The position numbers and the translations under genes are program-made. From contig JAAZLU010000211.1 of assembly GCA_012799165.1 (NCBI GenBank), forward strand, positions 1 to 8,099: a stretch of DNA of 8,099 bases, written 5' to 3'. Positions 6,741-8,099 of the stretch are shown in pieces. The notes beneath the pieces are model-generated. The model saw only the letters and a list, made by a program, of their open reading frames with translations, was not told where the DNA came from and made no database searches. The stretch comes from Clostridiales bacterium (lineage in GTDB: Bacteria; Bacillota; Clostridia; Peptostreptococcales; Anaerovoracaceae). Numbering within the stretch: position 1 is the first letter of the stretch; each line of letters opens with the position of its first letter.

Positions 6741-6953
6741 TTACTTTATCATCCACCCTCGTTTATCGTGGAACATCTGAGCTTTAATTTCGTCCCGTTT
6801 TTTAAAGACTTTATGAGCATTCACGCAGGAACTGTTGTAGGGACAGCCTCCGCAGTTGCTGCAGCCGCTGCGGTAATTTCTTATTATGCTTAATATCGAA
6901 GCAATAAATGCAAGCGCAATCAGGATTGCCAGAACTATTATAGTTATATTCAT
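6741..6953 (-). CDS. FeoB-associated Cys-rich membrane protein
   Basis: This is a 70-residue protein with one N-terminal transmembrane helix (about 3-24), a basic stretch (R25, R28), and a cysteine cluster C31, C34, C37, C43 in the order CxxCxxCx5C. The tail is hydrophilic. This layout is that of the small proteins usually encoded just after the ferrous-iron transporter gene feoB in Bacillota. Their biochemical role is not settled; metal binding or delivery at the transporter is assumed. The start is ATG with AAGGAGG (6964-6970) ten bases upstream on the minus strand. No feoA or feoB is complete in this window, so the gene is either orphaned or works with a transporter encoded elsewhere. A minus-strand promoter with a metalloregulator-like dyad lies about 330 bases upstream and may drive it. 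It converges on the HAD phosphatase gene. Confidence 0.75.
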   Translation of the reverse strand: MNITIIVLAILIALAFIASILSIIRNYRSGCSNCGGCPYNSSCVNAHKVFKKRDEIKAQMFHDKRGWMIK

Positions 6954-6994
6954 ATTGCAGTTTCCTCCTTTCCTGTATCGGCATCGACTGTCTT

Positions 6995-7228
6995 TTAACT
7001 TTTTCCGATAAGGAATATTTTCAATGACCCGTCGGCTGTCCTGAGGCTATTTGAGGACGAGTCGACGGGCCGTACTGTCGGCAGCTGATCCGCAATCGTT
7101 TTCGCTTTAAGTTCAATGGCACGTTCTATTGGCTCCGGGAAGTACAGTGAAAAATCTTTTTGGAGCATCGGAGTATCTTTTTGCGTCAAATCGCGATGCA
7201 GCTGTCTATCAACTCTTGAGGCTAGCGC
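6995..7228 (-). pseudogene. Short minus-strand coding remnant, possibly from FeoB
   Basis: A 77-codon open frame runs from a stop at 7229-7231 to its own stop at 6995-6997. Its only starts are a TTG at 7187-7189 (64 residues) and an ATG at 7165-7167 (57 residues), both without a Shine-Dalgarno. I cannot assign the protein firmly. The stretch LYFPEPIERAIELKAKTIAD has the Y-x3-IE-x-AI pattern that I associate with the linker between the FeoB GTPase domain and its first membrane helix, and SLKIFLIG downstream is loosely like the ALKLLEGD block. It lies exactly between a feo-like promoter and a FeoB-associated gene, which fits a deletion remnant. It could equally be a real small gene or non-coding leader. 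Positions 7028-7069 of this frame also form a long hairpin. Confidence 0.25.
7028..7069. repeat. Long imperfect inverted repeat (15-bp stem)
   Basis: CCCGTCG (7028-7034) pairs with CGACGGG (7063-7069), and GTCCT (7038-7042) pairs with AGGAC (7054-7058). The three bases between the left blocks (GCT) pair with AGT (7060-7062) through one G-U pair, leaving one bulged G (7059) and an 11-base loop. Read as plus-strand RNA this gives 15 pairs. On the minus strand the G-U becomes an A-C mismatch. No T tract follows on either strand, so a simple terminator is unlikely. Confidence 0.65.
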
Positions 7229-7230
7229 CT

Positions 7231-7259
7231 ATCAGAGCGGATATCGATTCAGTTGTCAA
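7231..7259 (-). promoter_or_regulatory. Second, weaker minus-strand promoter candidate
   Basis: On the minus strand TTGACA (7254-7259) is followed after 17 bases by TCTGAT (7231-7236), a four-of-six match to the -10. It would start transcription near 7224, just downstream of the dyad at 7263-7278. It may be an alternative to the stronger pair at 7286-7314. Confidence 0.3.
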
Positions 7260-7262
7260 TCA

Positions 7263-7302
7263 GTTAGTCATGTCTAACCAAATCTAGTTTAACGACTCTA
7301 AC
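7263..7302. promoter_or_regulatory. Operator-like dyad of metalloregulator type, plus a repeated half-site
   Basis: GTTAGTCATGTCTAAC (7263-7278) is a 16-base dyad with seven of eight positions symmetric. Its form resembles the TTAG...CTAA sites known for DtxR/MntR-family iron and manganese repressors. A partial second copy, GTTTAACGACTCTAAC (7287-7302), repeats the right half TCTAAC exactly 24 bases further on but is only weakly symmetric. The first site would cover the start of the minus-strand transcript and the second lies over the -10 and spacer, positions suited to repression. The regulator is inferred. Confidence 0.45.
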
Positions 7303-7314
7303 TCGAAATGTCAA
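7286..7314 (-). promoter_or_regulatory. Minus-strand promoter with consensus -35 facing the FeoB-associated gene
   Basis: Read on the minus strand, a perfect -35 TTGACA (7309-7314) is followed after exactly 17 bases by TAAACT (7286-7291), a four-of-six match to the -10. A and T tracts lie directly upstream. The start would be near 7279, giving a leader of roughly 325 bases before the ATG at 6953, which contains the coding remnant and the long hairpin. Confidence 0.55.
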
Positions 7315-7444
7315 CACATATTTATAAAAAACTTCGAATTATTTTAATTTTTTAAAACGAGATTTTTAGCTCTACATTTCTGACTTGTTTGAGGTGACGA
7401 TTTGATGTCCTGTATGCATAAGAAATGAGGATGCTTGACTTTAA

Positions 7445-8047
7445 TTAAAGCCGAAGAGATATCCGCGAAACTCTTATATTGCTTATCATCAGCGCGGATA
7501 GGACGAATATCAGTATTACGCTTATCGGCAAGAATGGTGCAGCCTGTTCGTACTCGAGATGATTGGCAAGAAGGAAATTTATTGCGAGAATGAGCCCTGC
7601 GACCGTTATCGGAAGCCCGACAAAATGATCCCTAAAGTCGCCCAGATTGTACCTTACAAGGCGCAAGATGCCGCAGGAAATATAGCTGATCATTGCAAGA
7701 AAGACTATAAGATGAGTTACGGGTTGCTGCATATCCGTAATAAGACTGCGCGCCGCCAGTACCATGGGAGAGACCCCGAACGAGATTATATCCGCAAACG
7801 AATCCAGTTGTTTGCCTATGTCCGAAGCTACATCTAGCTTTCTTGCCAGTGGGCCATCGATCGCATCGCAAATGCAGGAGGCGAGGATAAAGACGGAGGC
7901 AATTACTCGATTTTCCCGTGTATTATTGCATATGCATATAAAGATAACCAGAATGCCAAAGGACAAATTTAGAAGGGTTACTAAATTCGGCAAGTTCCGG
8001 ACTATCTTCAATTTCTGATTCTTTGAATAAACTTCCTGCTCTTCCAC
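7445..8047 (-). CDS. pssA: CDP-diacylglycerol-serine O-phosphatidyltransferase (phosphatidylserine synthase)
   Basis: This integral membrane enzyme makes phosphatidylserine and CMP from CDP-diacylglycerol and L-serine, the first step to phosphatidylethanolamine. It has 200 residues and about six hydrophobic helices. The CDP-alcohol phosphotransferase motif DxxDGxxARx8Gx3Dx3D is complete: D61, D64, G65, A68, R69, G78, D82 and D86. The block GKQLDSFADIISFGVSPM (78-95) and the later RLVRYN and VGLPITVAG favour the serine enzyme (type II PssA) over the phosphatidylglycerophosphate synthase branch. The start is GTG with GGAGGAG (8055-8061) seven bases upstream on the minus strand. This makes it overlap the end of the upstream gene by 40 bases. 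A TTG at 8009-8011 overlaps that gene's stop but lacks a ribosome site. Coupling to the upstream gene is likely. Confidence 0.9.
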   Translation of the reverse strand: MEEQEVYSKNQKLKIVRNLPNLVTLLNLSFGILVIFICICNNTRENRVIASVFILASCICDAIDGPLARKLDVASDIGKQLDSFADIISFGVSPMVLAARSLITDMQQPVTHLIVFLAMISYISCGILRLVRYNLGDFRDHFVGLPITVAGLILAINFLLANHLEYEQAAPFLPISVILIFVLSALMISNIRVSRISLRL

Positions 8048-8099
8048 AGCAAAACTCCTCCCATGCTTATAAGGATTACAAACCAGTAGGTGACAAATC
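8008..8099 (-). CDS. C-terminal end of an unidentified membrane protein, cut by the right edge
   Basis: A minus-strand frame enters from the right edge and gives 29 residues before TGA at 8008-8010. The end is a hydrophobic helix (about 16 residues, VTYWFVILISMGGVLLW) followed by a basic tail with KSRK and QRIRN, the usual shape of the C-terminus of a multi-pass membrane protein. It overlaps the start of pssA by 40 bases in another frame, and the pssA ribosome site lies inside its coding sequence. A DedA-like protein or another lipid-related membrane protein would suit the context, but too little is visible to name it. Confidence 0.45.
   Translation of the reverse strand, partial: FVTYWFVILISMGGVLLWKSRKFIQRIRN

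Larger units (their letters stand above)
7190..7444. other. AT-rich regulatory intergenic stretch between pssA and the leftward genes
   Basis: This stretch is largely non-coding (the remnant's frame reaches 7228). Its centre (7315-7375) is strongly AT-rich: by hand the block 7321-7380 has 11 G or C in 60. Read on the minus strand, the A and T tracts sit just upstream of the TTGACA at 7309-7314, where an UP element would lie. Its left part holds a dyad and two promoter candidates, listed separately. I see no convincing terminator after pssA. A 12-base palindrome CTTTAATTAAAG (7439-7450) spans the pssA stop but has no loop. Confidence 0.5.

Noticed and set aside
7439..7450. The 12-base palindrome CTTTAATTAAAG at the end of pssA as a terminator.
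   Set aside because: It has no loop and no GC pairs beyond the outermost one, so it cannot form a stable hairpin. It is better seen as AT-rich sequence.

Overview
The window looks like a chromosomal segment from a low-to-medium GC Gram-positive anaerobe, most likely a member of the Clostridia (Bacillota). The signs are strong purine-rich Shine-Dalgarno sequences (AAGGAGG, GGAGGAG), frequent TTG/GTG starts, paired scpA-scpB genes, stalk-domain cell-wall proteins, and a small Cys-rich protein of the FeoB-associated family. I cannot name the genus. Almost all of it is recognisable metabolic or housekeeping content. I found no CRISPR array, tRNA, rRNA, insertion sequence or phage gene.

Layout. 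1-2289 (+): the C-terminal part of a dihydrolipoyl dehydrogenase cut by the left edge, then 47 bases later a complete dihydropyrimidinase/hydantoinase-family amidohydrolase. 2412-2765 (+): a small single-domain cupin. 2766-3018: a gap holding a weak terminator-like hairpin and, at its right end, a clear extended -10 promoter followed at once by a perfect 10-bp inverted repeat that runs into the Shine-Dalgarno of the next gene. 3019-5680 (+): a tight operon of a membrane-anchored stalk-plus-lytic-transglycosylase protein, scpA and scpB, with gaps of 2 and 14 bases. 5759-6628 (+): a Cof-type HAD phosphatase, closed by a GC-rich hairpin terminator at 6637-6666.

From 6741 rightwards all genes are on the minus strand and converge on that terminator. 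They are a FeoB-associated Cys-rich membrane protein (6741-6953), a short unrecognised coding remnant (6995-7228), a 255-base AT-rich regulatory stretch, phosphatidylserine synthase pssA (7445-8047), and the last 29 codons of another membrane protein entering from the right edge and overlapping the start of pssA.

How the parts fit. The lpdA-like and hydA genes may share a transcript, perhaps in hydantoin, pyrimidine or amino-acid-derivative catabolism, but the partner genes lie outside the window. The central operon joins wall remodelling with chromosome segregation. The right end joins phospholipid synthesis with what I read as a possible decayed ferrous-iron (feo) locus. That locus has a consensus minus-strand promoter with an overlapping dyad of metalloregulator type, a fragment that may derive from FeoB, and the surviving FeoB-associated gene. 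This is the most interesting part of the window, but it is inference and is not proven by the sequence alone.
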